Under the pieces are notes generated by a model. It had not been told where the DNA came from and did not search any database. It saw only the letters and a program-made list of their open reading frames with translations. This document shows, in pieces, positions 33,785 to 41,642 of a DNA stretch of 64,000 bases. The position numbers and the translations under genes are program-made. The stretch comes from Abditibacterium sp. (GTDB lineage: Bacteria; Armatimonadota; Abditibacteriia; Abditibacteriales; Abditibacteriaceae), in assembly GCA_030448265.1 (NCBI GenBank), contig JAUJNG010000013.1, positions 1-64,000 on the forward strand. Reading direction: 5' to 3'. Position 1 is the stretch's first letter. Every line of letters starts with the position of its first letter.

Positions 33785-35023
33785 ATGGCACGATTGGAAA
33801 TCAAAGAATCTCGGCGAAAAGGAAAGGGCAAGAAATTTCGTTTACATTTAGACGGCGTTGAAATTCAAGAAGACTCCTCTTATAAGCTATACACGCTGCT
33901 AAAGGTCGATAACGAAAAAACAAAATTCCGCGTCTCTATTCGTGACAACGAATTATCAGATTTAGTCTGCAGTCTGGAGAACGGGCACCTCTCAGATCAA
34001 ATAGAAGAACTCCACCCCATCGAATATTGTGACGGTATATTTATCAAGGATGAGCTATTTTCACTTAAAATTGAATTTCAGGATGATCACGAACGTTATC
34101 TAATCATGTCCACGGCTCTTAATTTGAGTCATTGGAAGAAGGCTTGGAGCCCTCAAGAATTTCTTGATGAGATTTATGATCTGGCTGACCGATTATCAGG
34201 GAAAGCTTATATTGAAGAAGGAAGCGAGCTTTACGGTTTCGATTTTCTCTTCCTTTTTGAAGACAAAAATACCACAATCGATCAAGAATTAGACAAGCGT
34301 GAAAAAGAAATCGCGGGACTTTGGGAAATAGCTAACAAGAATTTGCAGGCTGAAATTGACGCGAATTCCATCATCAGCCATTTCAGTTTTCCCAGCGCAA
34401 TCCGCAGTTCCTGCGAAGAATACCTAATATCATTCATACAGTTTTTGAAAGATGTAGGTGTAGAGGCAACAGCCGATCTCAAACATGAAGGACAAGCAGG
34501 GCAAGTGCTTTTTTCTGTTACTCCGGCCAAAGGCAAAGAAGCGTTAGGCAAAATTCGCCAAGCCCTCGACGTATATCTTGAGTTAGCCGGTGCCACGAGC
34601 TTCGAGTATGAATCTGGAGCTTCTATTCAAGTTGACCGGCTTGAGTCGCGGATTTTATTTTTTCAAAGTCAGATCAAACTGGCTCAGGCTGAAGCTAAAG
34701 CTCAGTTGGCCGAAATTCAGCACCAAGAAAAAACCATCGAAGCGCAAGAAGCTACGATTCTCGCCCAACGGGTGACGATGGGGCACATCAGCACAAGCAA
34801 TGTGTTTTTGCAATCACGAGTGAAACTATTGGATGAAGAAAGAGCCGACAAAGATGAATTGGAATTTTTCGGAGGCTTGGTGAAATTCAGTAATCCAGAG
34901 GCTTTTGGGTTCAGTGTTAACCTGGCTCGATTACTTGCGCTCCTTAAACCGATAATGATTGAGGAACAACCGCCGTTGCAATCTGGTGAGCTACCCGCTC
35001 TGGCTCGTGCATCAGACGAATGA
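33785..35023 (+). CDS. Unrecognised 412-aa accessory protein with coiled coil
   Basis: I do not recognise the family. Residues 1-170 are mixed alpha/beta and acidic ('YKLYTLLKVDNEKTKFRVSI'). Residues 180-290 hold a helical part and a strand-rich part. Residues 285-355 form a clear coiled coil ('QIKLAQAEAKAQLAEIQHQE'), followed by a short globular tail with 'FFGGLVKFSNPEAFGFSVNL'. A ribosome site (AGAGG) precedes the ATG. AT-rich codon use differs from the surrounding genome, so the gene was probably acquired. It is followed in the same direction by a second unrecognised coiled-coil gene, and the two may form one accessory system. Confidence 0.65.
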   Translation: MARLEIKESRRKGKGKKFRLHLDGVEIQEDSSYKLYTLLKVDNEKTKFRVSIRDNELSDLVCSLENGHLSDQIEELHPIEYCDGIFIKDELFSLKIEFQDDHERYLIMSTALNLSHWKKAWSPQEFLDEIYDLADRLSGKAYIEEGSELYGFDFLFLFEDKNTTIDQELDKREKEIAGLWEIANKNLQAEIDANSIISHFSFPSAIRSSCEEYLISFIQFLKDVGVEATADLKHEGQAGQVLFSVTPAKGKEALGKIRQALDVYLELAGATSFEYESGASIQVDRLESRILFFQSQIKLAQAEAKAQLAEIQHQEKTIEAQEATILAQRVTMGHISTSNVFLQSRVKLLDEERADKDELEFFGGLVKFSNPEAFGFSVNLARLLALLKPIMIEEQPPLQSGELPALARASDE

Positions 35024-35257
35024 GAGTTGTTCGCTCCGAGCTGCGCGAATCCCTTGCCTGGCTGTTGGCAACGAGCAACCCAGCATGATAGCGCCCAGCT
35101 CGTGCTACTCGCGGCGATGGCTTTCCAGCGACGGGAAGCTTAAACCGTGCCTTCTTAGATGAAAGGAGCAAGGCAGTTGTGTCCGTATCGCTCGCCTGAA
35201 AACCTCTTGTCCGAACAGTTATCGGTATCCCGAACAATGCTTCTAGGAGATCGGCAG
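35024..35257 (+). other. 234-nt non-coding stretch between the two accessory genes
   Basis: No convincing coding frame with a ribosome site is seen; an open frame from 35159 has no Shine-Dalgarno. A small hairpin TGCCTT...AAGGCA is near 35150-35177. It is long for a within-operon gap and could hold a promoter or an RNA. No retron-type reverse transcriptase is nearby. Confidence 0.3.
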
Positions 35258-35779
35258 ATGCTAACTTGGAAAGATTTTGAAAAAGCGGCCAGCAGAACAG
35301 GGCTTGTCGGTGGGAAAGGCGACCTTGATGGCGCTGAAGAATTCATCGCGCGGCTTGTCGTTGGGGATTACAGACCCAAGCACCCCGAAAAAATTGCCTC
35401 CATTTACCCTCTCAGCTATTTCAAGGAAGCTCTAAACGAATTTTTTGAAGACCTTGTAGACAACGTGCTCAAAGTCTTGCACTGGGCCGGACGAGAAATG
35501 AAAGATTCTAACGACGAGCTTTTCGTTCAGATGATTTTCCTGAAGCACGAATCCTTGACCCTTGCCAATGCCGTTTTAAAATTAAAAAGCGATGCTCAAC
35601 TTTTTGACATTTGGCAAAAATTGGAGTCGCTTGAGAAACGCATAACCACGTGTCTCGAAATGACTCCAGGAAGCACTCTCATAGAGACGGATAATGGCAC
35701 CTTTTACATGATCGAAGGGGAGGCTCCCTCGTGGTCGTTGTGGGCGGAGGATATGGGCGACATCGGAAGTCACTACGAT

Positions 35780-36591
35780 GGTATCTTTTCCAATCGTGTG
35801 TGAAAGAGTAATCTGTAGATCATGGTCAGCATCACCTTGTCGTGCCCTCACTGCGGGGAATCGAGTCGGGTTCGCCGTCATGGCCGCACCCAGCAGGGCA
35901 GCGAGCGCTTGTATTGCACCGTGTGCCGTCGGGCCTTCACACCTTCTCCCAAGTCGCGCTCTTTGAGCCAGGAAAAGGCGGAGATGATCGGGCGGGCGCT
36001 GTTGGAGAAGACGCCCCTGATCGGCATCTGCCGCACGTTTAAGGTCTCGCCCAACACTGTGTATAAGCTGCTCAAAAAAACGTAGAAGCCTTGCCTGCTT
36101 TAGACGAGACGCTTATGCCCCATAAGGGCCATGACGAGGTGATCCTTGATGAGTTGTGGAGCTTCGTGTGGGCCAAGCGCAATGCAGTGTGGATCTGGAT
36201 CGTGCTGTCGCGGCGCAACTTGCAGGTGCTGGCCTTCTTTGTCGGCAGGCGTGACCTCCAGAGCGCCGAGATGGTGTGGAAGCAGGTGCCTCTGCCCTGG
36301 CGCGATGATCTGGTGTTCACCGATGGCTATCGCGTTTATCAGTCGCTTTTGCAAAAGGCGCCTCTTCAGCACGCTCGCTGCCTCAAGCGTGACCCTGAGA
36401 CCTGGGGTGAGACTTCACCCGTCGAAGGCACCAACAACGCCTTGCGCCAGGGCGTGTCCTACCTCACTCGCAAATCTCTGGCGTTTGCGCGCTCGCTCCA
36501 CTGGCTCCAGGCTCGACTCCACTGGTTCATCCATCACTGGAACCTCAGACAAGCCAAAAAATACGCCTAACACTCACTCGGAAAAGATACC
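35780..36591 (+). mobile_element. IS1-family insertion sequence, complete, 812 bp
   Basis: Ends are perfect 12-bp inverted repeats, GGTATCTTTTCC and GGAAAAGATACC. They are flanked by a direct 9-bp duplication CACTACGAT (35771-35779 and 36592-36600), the duplication length typical of IS1. It carries the usual two overlapping frames and a slippery A-run. Confidence 0.95.
35822..36570 (+). CDS. IS1-family transposase InsAB' made by -1 frameshifting
   Basis: InsA (35822-36085, 87 aa) has a zinc finger, 'CPHCGESSRVRRHG...YCTVCRRAF', and a helix-turn-helix ending 'VSPNTVYKLLKKT'. At CTC-AAA-AAA-ACG a -1 slip on seven A joins it to InsB (to 36570), giving '...LLKKNVEALPALDETL'. InsB carries the DDE residues: 'LDELWSF', 'FTDGYRVYQ' and 'PVEGTNNALRQGVSYLTRKS'. 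Both frames are intact, so the transposase is likely active. InsA alone would act as repressor, as in IS1. The copy at 57726 is a diverged relative. Confidence 0.9.
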
Positions 36592-36893
36592 CACTACGAT
36601 TTGTATTCCTTGGCCGAAAGCATAGAAGAGCGCATAAGGGCAGTTCTCGCGTTGGAGCCAGAAGAAAATATCAAGGCTCTGGAAAAAAGCAATGAGGAAA
36701 TCGAGCGTTTACGGCAGGAGCAGAAGCAACTCAAGAAAGCCAATCAGGGGATGCTGGCGAATTTAAAGAAGTCCCATCGCCGATAGGTTGCTCGAAATTG
36801 TTGATATGGGTAAAATATCAGGAGGACAGTTCGCGGGAAAAAAGACCGCACTACACCTCGCCCCCAGTGGCCCTAACCATTGGAAAAGGAGGA

Positions 36894-37012
36894 GCAGCGT
36901 TCTCGCTGCGAGGGCTATAAAGCGGAATACCTCACCCGCACTGCAACGGTAAAGCACCTAACCACTTTTGAAGTGGGATTAGTGCTCGCACCAGGGCAGT
37001 GCGGGTTTTTTG
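36894..37012 (+). ncRNA. Candidate structured RNA ending in a terminator
   Basis: A hairpin GCAGCG-TTCT-CGCTGC (36894-36909) is followed by a three-level nested structure. The outer 11-bp stem is ACCCGCACTGC (36934-36944) with GCAGTGCGGGT (36996-37006); inside it AGCAC pairs with GTGCT (36953-36957/36982-36986) and CCACTT with AAGTGG (36962-36967/36971-36976); six T follow. It could be a small RNA or the complex terminator of the split accessory gene. I do not recognise the family. Confidence 0.4.
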
Positions 37013-37224
37013 TTTTATTAAGCCCAGTTTTTTGGACTGAGTGGACAGATGAAGAGGAAACCGCTTACGCGCGAAAGGAGGTATTTATCGAAGAAGAAAA
37101 ACGATTTTATATTTGGTAAACGCGCCCTTGCTCTTTCGAGCCTGATTCCCATTGCCGTGGGAATCACGAAAGGCAAGGACGCATTGACCCGCTACCAGTG
37201 TTTGGTAGCTACAAGGATTCCCCT

Positions 37225-37371
37225 ATGCTCCATCGCATTAAGAAAGCCTTGACTCTGATGAACCGCAAGCGGCTCATTCGCAGAGTTTATCGCTTTGTTG
37301 ATTTGTTCGTTCGTCTTGCCACCGTGGTGGAATTTGCGGTGAAAGTCACCGTCCACTTGAATGGCATGTAG
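37225..37371 (+). CDS. Small basic protein (48 aa)
   Basis: Starts 'MLHRIKKALTLMNRKRLIRR' and continues with a hydrophobic, amphipathic helix 'FVDLFVRLATVVEFAVKVTV'. A ribosome site (AAGGA) lies seven bases upstream, and a 14-bp terminator hairpin follows 10 bases after the stop, which supports expression. A basic amphipathic small protein of this kind could bind a membrane or be a toxin or phage product; nothing in the sequence decides. It is in the low-GC island, downstream of the candidate RNA. Confidence 0.4.
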   Translation: MLHRIKKALTLMNRKRLIRRVYRFVDLFVRLATVVEFAVKVTVHLNGM

Positions 37372-37381
37372 TTCTAGCAGG

Positions 37382-37416
37382 GAAAGGCGTCAGTCTTAGA
37401 CTGACGCCTTTCTTTT
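37382..37416 (+). terminator. Intrinsic terminator after the 48-aa gene
   Basis: A perfect 14-bp stem, GAAAGGCGTCAGTC (37382-37395) with GACTGACGCCTTTC (37399-37412), 3-nt loop and a short T-rich tail. Confidence 0.75.
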
Positions 37417-37443
37417 GCTTTCCCGCCACGCCAAACTCACCCC

Positions 37444-37777
37444 ATGAAACGCAATCACCCTCGCGGCTCTCCTGGCCGCCGTTGCCCTTTCCGGTTATGC
37501 CGTTGGCCAAAGTGCCGCGCCTATAAGTGCTGATAGCTTCACAAAGCTGTATAACGCTGCGGAAGTTGACACTGAGGCAATCGGCCCCTTAATGGACGCT
37601 TACGCTCAGTTACCTGGAAATGCCGCCGTCACAAAACAGGCGGCGCGTATCGCTCGTTTCAAAGCTCAAAAAGGTGATTTGAGCACTTCCCTAACTATTC
37701 TGACAATGCAAAATCAGCGCATCATCGAGCAAAATGAACGCATCGCAACCGCACTGGAAAAAATCGCCGCGAAATAG
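37444..37777 (+). pseudogene. Small secreted protein with a frameshift at the signal peptide
   Basis: One frame encodes an excellent signal peptide, 'ITLAALLAAVALSGYAVGQS', then about 85 residues ending 'IIEQNERIATALEKIAAK'. That frame has no start codon: a stop lies immediately upstream, and the ATG at 37444 is one base out of frame (ATGAAACGC in place of ATGAACGC). One base too many in the A run would explain it. The shortest intact reading starts at 37592 (61 aa) and lacks the signal. Either the gene is broken or the sequence has an indel. Confidence 0.5.
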
Positions 37778-37796
37778 CTTTCCCGCCTCGACTGCT

Positions 37797-38321
37797 TTAG
37801 AGGCGTTTCCTGCCTTGGACTGCTGCGAGTGCGATCTTACGTTCGATTTCACCGCGCGCTAGGCGCGGCGTGCTGCGCGCGGCCATTTGCTGCTGCTGGC
37901 GTTGATGATCCATTGGGTCGTTGGCAACGACATTTCCGTGATGGATATATTGCACCGTCACATTTCCGGCCCCGCCTCCGCGCCCAGAAGTCTGGGCCGC
38001 CACTGCGAGCCGTGAGATGCGCTGCTGGCGATATTCCTTAGCCTCGGCTGCTGCAAGCACTTTTTCCCCAGCGTGCAGCTCCGCGCGGTAGCCGTCGAAT
38101 GGCACCCGTTCTAAGCCGTCGCGGTGGGAGCCGTGCAAACCGAACCCGCTCCCCAAATCGCAGCCGAAATTCAGCCCGCGCCCCTCGCTGGCTGCCGCCG
38201 CGAAACTTCCGCCTCCACCCGAACCGCCACCCGCGAGAGCGCCGATGATTGCCGCTTCGCCTCCACCCGCGCCCGCTGCTGGCCCGCCGCCTGCTGCGCT
38301 CATTAAGAGATTGGTGAGCAA
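37797..38321 (-). CDS. Fragment resembling the C-terminus of a phage tail tape-measure protein
   Basis: A 174-aa, Gly/Ala-rich product. Its middle reads 'GLERVPFDGYRAELHAGEKV' followed by 'LAAAEAKEYRQQ', which is the 'GldyVPyDgf-A-LH-GE-VL-A-EA--yR' block found at the C-termini of phage tail tape-measure and related proteins. Whole tape-measure proteins are far longer. The frame remains open upstream to 38384 but without ATG; an ATG at 38341 is one base out of frame, so the true start may be hidden by an indel and the TTG at 38321 is a fallback. It suggests a prophage remnant. Confidence 0.5.
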   Translation of the reverse strand: MLTNLLMSAAGGGPAAGAGGGEAAIIGALAGGGSGGGGSFAAAASEGRGLNFGCDLGSGFGLHGSHRDGLERVPFDGYRAELHAGEKVLAAAEAKEYRQQRISRLAVAAQTSGRGGGAGNVTVQYIHHGNVVANDPMDHQRQQQQMAARSTPRLARGEIERKIALAAVQGRKRL

Positions 38322-38341
38322 CTGCTGGCTGTTGAACTCAT

Positions 38342-38571
38342 TTATCGGCGCCTGCGGAGGCGCTCCCGAAACCGTTGTGCCACTTCAATGACGCCGCCGA
38401 CATAGTAGAAACCGTGCCCCATCGTGAGCGCCGCGAAAAGCCCGACCAGGAAGAGAATGCCCAGCACGATTTTGGAAGGCAGGTCATGGGACATGACGAA
38501 CAAGCCGCCTACGAAAGTGCAGAACAGCAAGCTCAAAATCAAAGCCCCGTCAGCGAATTGTCCGAAGACAC
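38342..38571 (-). pseudogene. Small holin-like membrane protein with a likely frameshift
   Basis: A strong ribosome site (GGAGG, 38576-38580) precedes a GTG at 38571 that reads 'SSDNSLTG' and then hits a stop. One base later the frame continues 'ALILSLLFCTFVGGLFVMS' and a second hydrophobic helix 'VLGILFLVGLFAALTMG', ending in a basic tail. A single missing G in the GGGG run at 38545-38548 would join them. The present alternative is a TTG start at 38542 (66 aa). Two helices and a basic tail beside a phage tail fragment fit a holin-like role, which is only inference. Confidence 0.45.
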
Positions 38572-38685
38572 ATCACCTCCATTTTGGTCGTTGCTCGCCA
38601 ACCCCCATCCTAACAAAGACTGCCGCTTTCCTTCAAGCCACGCACACAGCGCGACGACAAATTTTCCAAACGTTGACCTCTTTGT

Positions 38686-39639
38686 TTAACGCCTCGAAAC
38701 CCGAAACGCGCGGGGCGACACGCTGTAGGCCACGCCAAAGGCGCGCGCGAACGCCGCCGCGCTGCTGAAACCGCACCGGCGTCCGATTTCGGCCACTTCG
38801 AGGCTTGTGGTCGCCAGCAAATGGCGGGCGTGTTCCAATCGCAGCTGGCGCAAATAGGCGGCGGGCGGCATTCCGACTTCGCGCGCCCATAACTCGCAGA
38901 AATGCGCGGGTGAAACGAACGCCTGCGCCGCGAGCTGCGCCACCGTCAGCCGCTCGGCAAAGCGTTCTTCGCATACGCGCCGCGCCCGCGCCACCGCGTT
39001 TTCGGCTGTCAGTGTTGACGGGGTTGGTGTCGAGGGTTTTCGCGGCGTCGGTCTGGCGCTGCGCTCGTGAAAGCGAGCCAGAAACACCAGGAGGCGAAAC
39101 ACATTCGCCCGCAGCAGAAGCGGCGCGGCGAGTTGCGCCGTTTCGTATTCGCCGCGCAGTTCTTCGACGGCAGTTTCGGCCCAGCGATAGGATTCGGGCG
39201 GCAGATGGAGGCGGTGTTCGGCATTTGAAGTGTCGTCGCGCGCCGCGAACAACCTCCAGAAGCCGCGCAGAGCGCGCAGGGCTTCGATTTCGGCCTCCAA
39301 GAGCAGCGAAAGCTGAAAATAAAGGGCATCGAGTTCAAGCCCCTGGTAGTCGCGGTAGGAGTGCACCGAACCAGGCGCGACGAGATAGGCATCGCCGCGC
39401 ACGATGCCATAGGGCCGCCCGTCAATGACGTGGATGCCCTGCCCGCCTCGCACCAGGTAAAGCGCGTAAAAATTGAGGTGCAAATGGTCGCCGGTCGAGG
39501 CCGCGCGCTCGTAGCGCTCGCGTCGCAGCAGAAGGGGCAGGCGGGGATGCGCGTTCATCGCCGCGAAGTCGCTGCGATACAATCCCGATGCACTCGGCGC
39601 GCCGCTTTGCGCGGGATCGTAAATCAGATCGGGCAGCAC
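38686..39639 (-). CDS. AraC-family transcriptional regulator
   Basis: The N-terminal cupin-like sensor ('LHLNFYALYLVRGGQGIHVI', 'DAYLVAPGSVHSYRDYQ') precedes a C-terminal double helix-turn-helix: 'ERLTVAQLAAQAFVSPAHFC' and 'EVAEIGRRCGFSSAAAFARAFG'. It would bind a sugar or related effector and control the divergent PhyH gene at 39775 or nearby sugar genes. The frame is open to 40023 but that overlaps the divergent gene; I use the GTG at 39639, with the ATG at 39558 as an alternative. The protein is about 317 aa, normal for the family. Confidence 0.82.
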   Translation of the reverse strand: MLPDLIYDPAQSGAPSASGLYRSDFAAMNAHPRLPLLLRRERYERAASTGDHLHLNFYALYLVRGGQGIHVIDGRPYGIVRGDAYLVAPGSVHSYRDYQGLELDALYFQLSLLLEAEIEALRALRGFWRLFAARDDTSNAEHRLHLPPESYRWAETAVEELRGEYETAQLAAPLLLRANVFRLLVFLARFHERSARPTPRKPSTPTPSTLTAENAVARARRVCEERFAERLTVAQLAAQAFVSPAHFCELWAREVGMPPAAYLRQLRLEHARHLLATTSLEVAEIGRRCGFSSAAAFARAFGVAYSVSPRAFRVSRR

Positions 39640-39774
39640 GGCGGGAAGTGTAAGGGCGTCGCGGCCACTTTGCAGCGAAAAATAAGCAGAGAAACGGCAT
39701 AATTGGCCGGAAACGGGGTTAACATTGCCCCGCGCCGTTGGAGTGAACTGGAGCGGATCTGGGAGACAAAAACT

Positions 39775-40563
39775 ATGCTGACAACCGAACACATCGCGCA
39801 GTTCGAGCGCGACGGCTTTGTGAAAGGCGCTCGCGTGCTGGACGCGGCGCAGGTCGAACTGCTGCAGCGCGAAACGCTGCGCGTCATCGAGGAGCAAGGC
39901 GGGGCGGGGCCTCGTCCCATTCAACTTGTCAACCTCACCGGCAATGGCGAGGCTCCGGTGTGGCAGATCGTGGACATTTTTCTGGCCTCGGAACCGTTCG
40001 CCGAACTGGTTCACAACGCCCAAATCGCGGAGGAAATCGCGCAGTTATTGCGCTCGGAAAGCGTGCGTTTGTGGCACGACCAGATTCAATATAAGCCCGC
40101 GCAAACCGGCGGCGTCAACCCCTGGCATCAGGACTCCCCGTTGTGGGCGCCCCTGACGCCCAAAGATCGCCAGATTACGGCGTGGGTCGCGCTTGACGAT
40201 GTGGACGAAGAAAATGGCTGCATGAAAATGGTGCGAGGCTCGCAGGCGTGGGGCGACCAGATCGGGTTTTTGAACGGCCTGCGCGAGTTCGACGCCATGC
40301 CCCAAGAGTGGAACGGTCACGAAGTGCAGTTGGCGGCGTGTCCGGTGCGCGCGGGCGAAGTGCATTTTCATCATTCCCTGACCTGGCATGGGAGCGGCAG
40401 CAACCTTTCGGGCCGACCGCGCCGCGCCATCGCGCTGCACTTCATGGCGAGCGACACGCTTTTTAGCGGCGACCGCCGCCATCCGATGGCCCCCCACATC
40501 CATGTCGCGGCGGGCGAGCCGGTCGAGGGCGAACTGTTTCCGCAGGTCTGGCCGCGCGCTTGA
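39775..40563 (+). CDS. Phytanoyl-CoA dioxygenase (PhyH) family oxygenase
   Basis: A 262-aa Fe(II)/2-oxoglutarate oxygenase with the facial triad: 'NPWHQDSPLW' gives H-x-D, and the distal His is in 'FHHSLTWHGSGSNLSGRPRR', whose Arg binds 2-oxoglutarate. Substrate is not predictable; in this kind of bacterium such genes are common beside sugar regulators. The Met at 39775 follows GGGAGA. It is divergent from the AraC-type regulator gene, which makes it the likely target of that regulator. A family-H repeat follows its stop. Confidence 0.88.
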   Translation: MLTTEHIAQFERDGFVKGARVLDAAQVELLQRETLRVIEEQGGAGPRPIQLVNLTGNGEAPVWQIVDIFLASEPFAELVHNAQIAEEIAQLLRSESVRLWHDQIQYKPAQTGGVNPWHQDSPLWAPLTPKDRQITAWVALDDVDEENGCMKMVRGSQAWGDQIGFLNGLREFDAMPQEWNGHEVQLAACPVRAGEVHFHHSLTWHGSGSNLSGRPRRAIALHFMASDTLFSGDRRHPMAPHIHVAAGEPVEGELFPQVWPRA

Positions 40564-40570
40564 ACCTCTC

Positions 40571-40725
40571 AGAATCAGTTTGAAAAGTCCTTTCGCGGTT
40601 TATAGAGCGGTGTGTAGTAGCGCCGCGAGGCGCGTTTGGATCAACTCTTACGCTTTCCAAACGCGCCTCGCGGCGCTACTACAAACCGCTTGACCAACAG
40701 CTACCGACTTTTCAAACTGATTCTC
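40571..40725. repeat. Nested inverted repeat, family H
   Basis: Outer arms of 19 bp (40571-40589 and 40707-40725, 'AGAATCAGTTTGAAAAGTC') enclose perfect 27-bp inner arms (40614-40640 and 40656-40682, 'GTAGTAGCGCCGCGAGGCGC' core). The outer arm motif recurs near 42560-42580, ahead of the repeat at 42610. Confidence 0.88.
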
Positions 40726-40774
40726 AAAACGGTTGAAAGCAGAGCTACACCCTGGAGGGGTTCTCCAGAGCTTC

Positions 40775-41542
40775 TCAATCTGCCACAGTTTGAAGAGCGG
40801 CCCCGTTTTCGAGTTGGGATGCCGAGGCGCGATCCAGAAAAAGCGGGCGTCGGGATGGGTCTGTAAAATCGAGGCGGGCGCGAGGTTGGAAACGGGGCCT
40901 TCGAGGGCGTTTTGACCGCGCGGGCTTTGCGCTCGTCGGGCACGCTCACGATGAGCGATTTCGCCTGGAGAATCTGGCGAATCGACATCGAAATGGCGCG
41001 CGTTGGCACCTCTTCCAGAGTGGGGAACCAGCCTTCGCCAAGCTGCTGGCGGCGGCAGTCTTCATCGAGTTCGACCACCAGAAACGGCTGTTCGGTTTCG
41101 AAGTCGGCGGGCTGGGTCGTTGAAAGCGAGATGGCCGTTTTCACCGATGCCGATAAAAGCGACATCGATGGGCGTGGCGGAAATCAGGGCGCCCAGGCGG
41201 GCGCATTCGGCTTCCAGATCGCCTTCGCCGCTGATGGGATGAAACGCGGCGGGCGCGGTCGGCAGCAGGGACACCAGGCGTTCGCGCAGATAGCGACGGA
41301 ACGAGGCGGGATGGTTTTCGCTCATGCCGGCGTATTCATCGAGATGGAAAATCGTGACGCGGCTCCAGTCGATTTCGGGCGCCCGCACCAGAGCGGCGAG
41401 CGTGTCGAACTGCGAAGCGCCGGTCGCCACGATGATATTGGCGGCGCCGTTTGAAGTCAGGGCGCGGCGCATGAGATGGGCGCCGCTCTGGGGCGGCAAG
41501 ACCGCCCAGTTCTGGTTTGGTCGGCGAGATGCTGATTTTCAT
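40775..41542 (-). pseudogene. nagB: Glucosamine-6-phosphate deaminase, four frameshifts as read
   Basis: Pieces in successive frames give a full-length NagB-type protein: '[13 protein letters not shown]', then '[20 protein letters not shown]', '[10 protein letters not shown]', '[12 protein letters not shown]', '[14 protein letters not shown]', then '[18 protein letters not shown]' and '[16 protein letters not shown]', then 'NALEGPVSN' and a short C-terminus to the stop at 40775. Indels lie near 41495-41510, 41107-41116, 40910-40913 (A run) and 40834 (CC). Catalytic Asp, Glu and His positions are all kept, with no in-frame stops inside any piece. This looks like a good gene with faulty sequence. 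It would convert glucosamine-6-phosphate to fructose-6-phosphate. Confidence 0.8.
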
Positions 41543-41565
41543 GAGGTTTCATTGAAGTGGGCTTG

Positions 41566-41625
41566 CGCCCTCTTCCAATCGGTGCCAGTCAGGGATTGAA
41601 AAAGGACGTCAGTCCCGCCTCTGCT
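41566..41625. repeat. Inverted repeat, family D, imperfect
   Basis: Shares 'CCTCTTCCAATCGGTG' and 'GGACGTCAGTCC' with 9051-9111, but the right arm has several mismatches. It lies between nagB and the isomerase gene. Confidence 0.6.
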
Positions 41626-41642
41626 ACCGCTTTGGGTAGCCT

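Larger units (their letters stand above)
35258..36786 (+). pseudogene. Unrecognised 235-aa accessory gene split by an IS1-family element
   Basis: The 5' part (35258-35779) and the 3' part (36601-36786) join in frame if the element and one copy of the 9-bp target duplication are removed, restoring 'GSHYD-LYSLAESIEERI' and a 235-aa protein. The N-terminal part has helices around 'EFFEDLVDNVLKVLHWAG'; the C-terminus is a coiled coil rich in Glu, Lys and Gln. Start at 35258 because AGGAG lies seven bases upstream. The lack of further damage shows the insertion is recent. Function unknown; it follows the 412-aa gene, which also carries a coiled coil. Confidence 0.75.

Noticed and set aside
35024..35257. 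Retron or group II intron RNA between the accessory genes
   Set aside because: No reverse transcriptase gene is present, and no intron domain V-like hairpin was found.
36806..36952. A 48-codon frame starting near 36806
   Set aside because: It lacks a ribosome site and overlaps the stems of the candidate RNA; composition is not convincing.
37049..37252. A 67-codon frame, plus a perfect AAAGGAGGT near 37076
   Set aside because: The Shine-Dalgarno-like sequence has no ATG, GTG or TTG at a usable distance, and the frame that starts before it has no ribosome site of its own.
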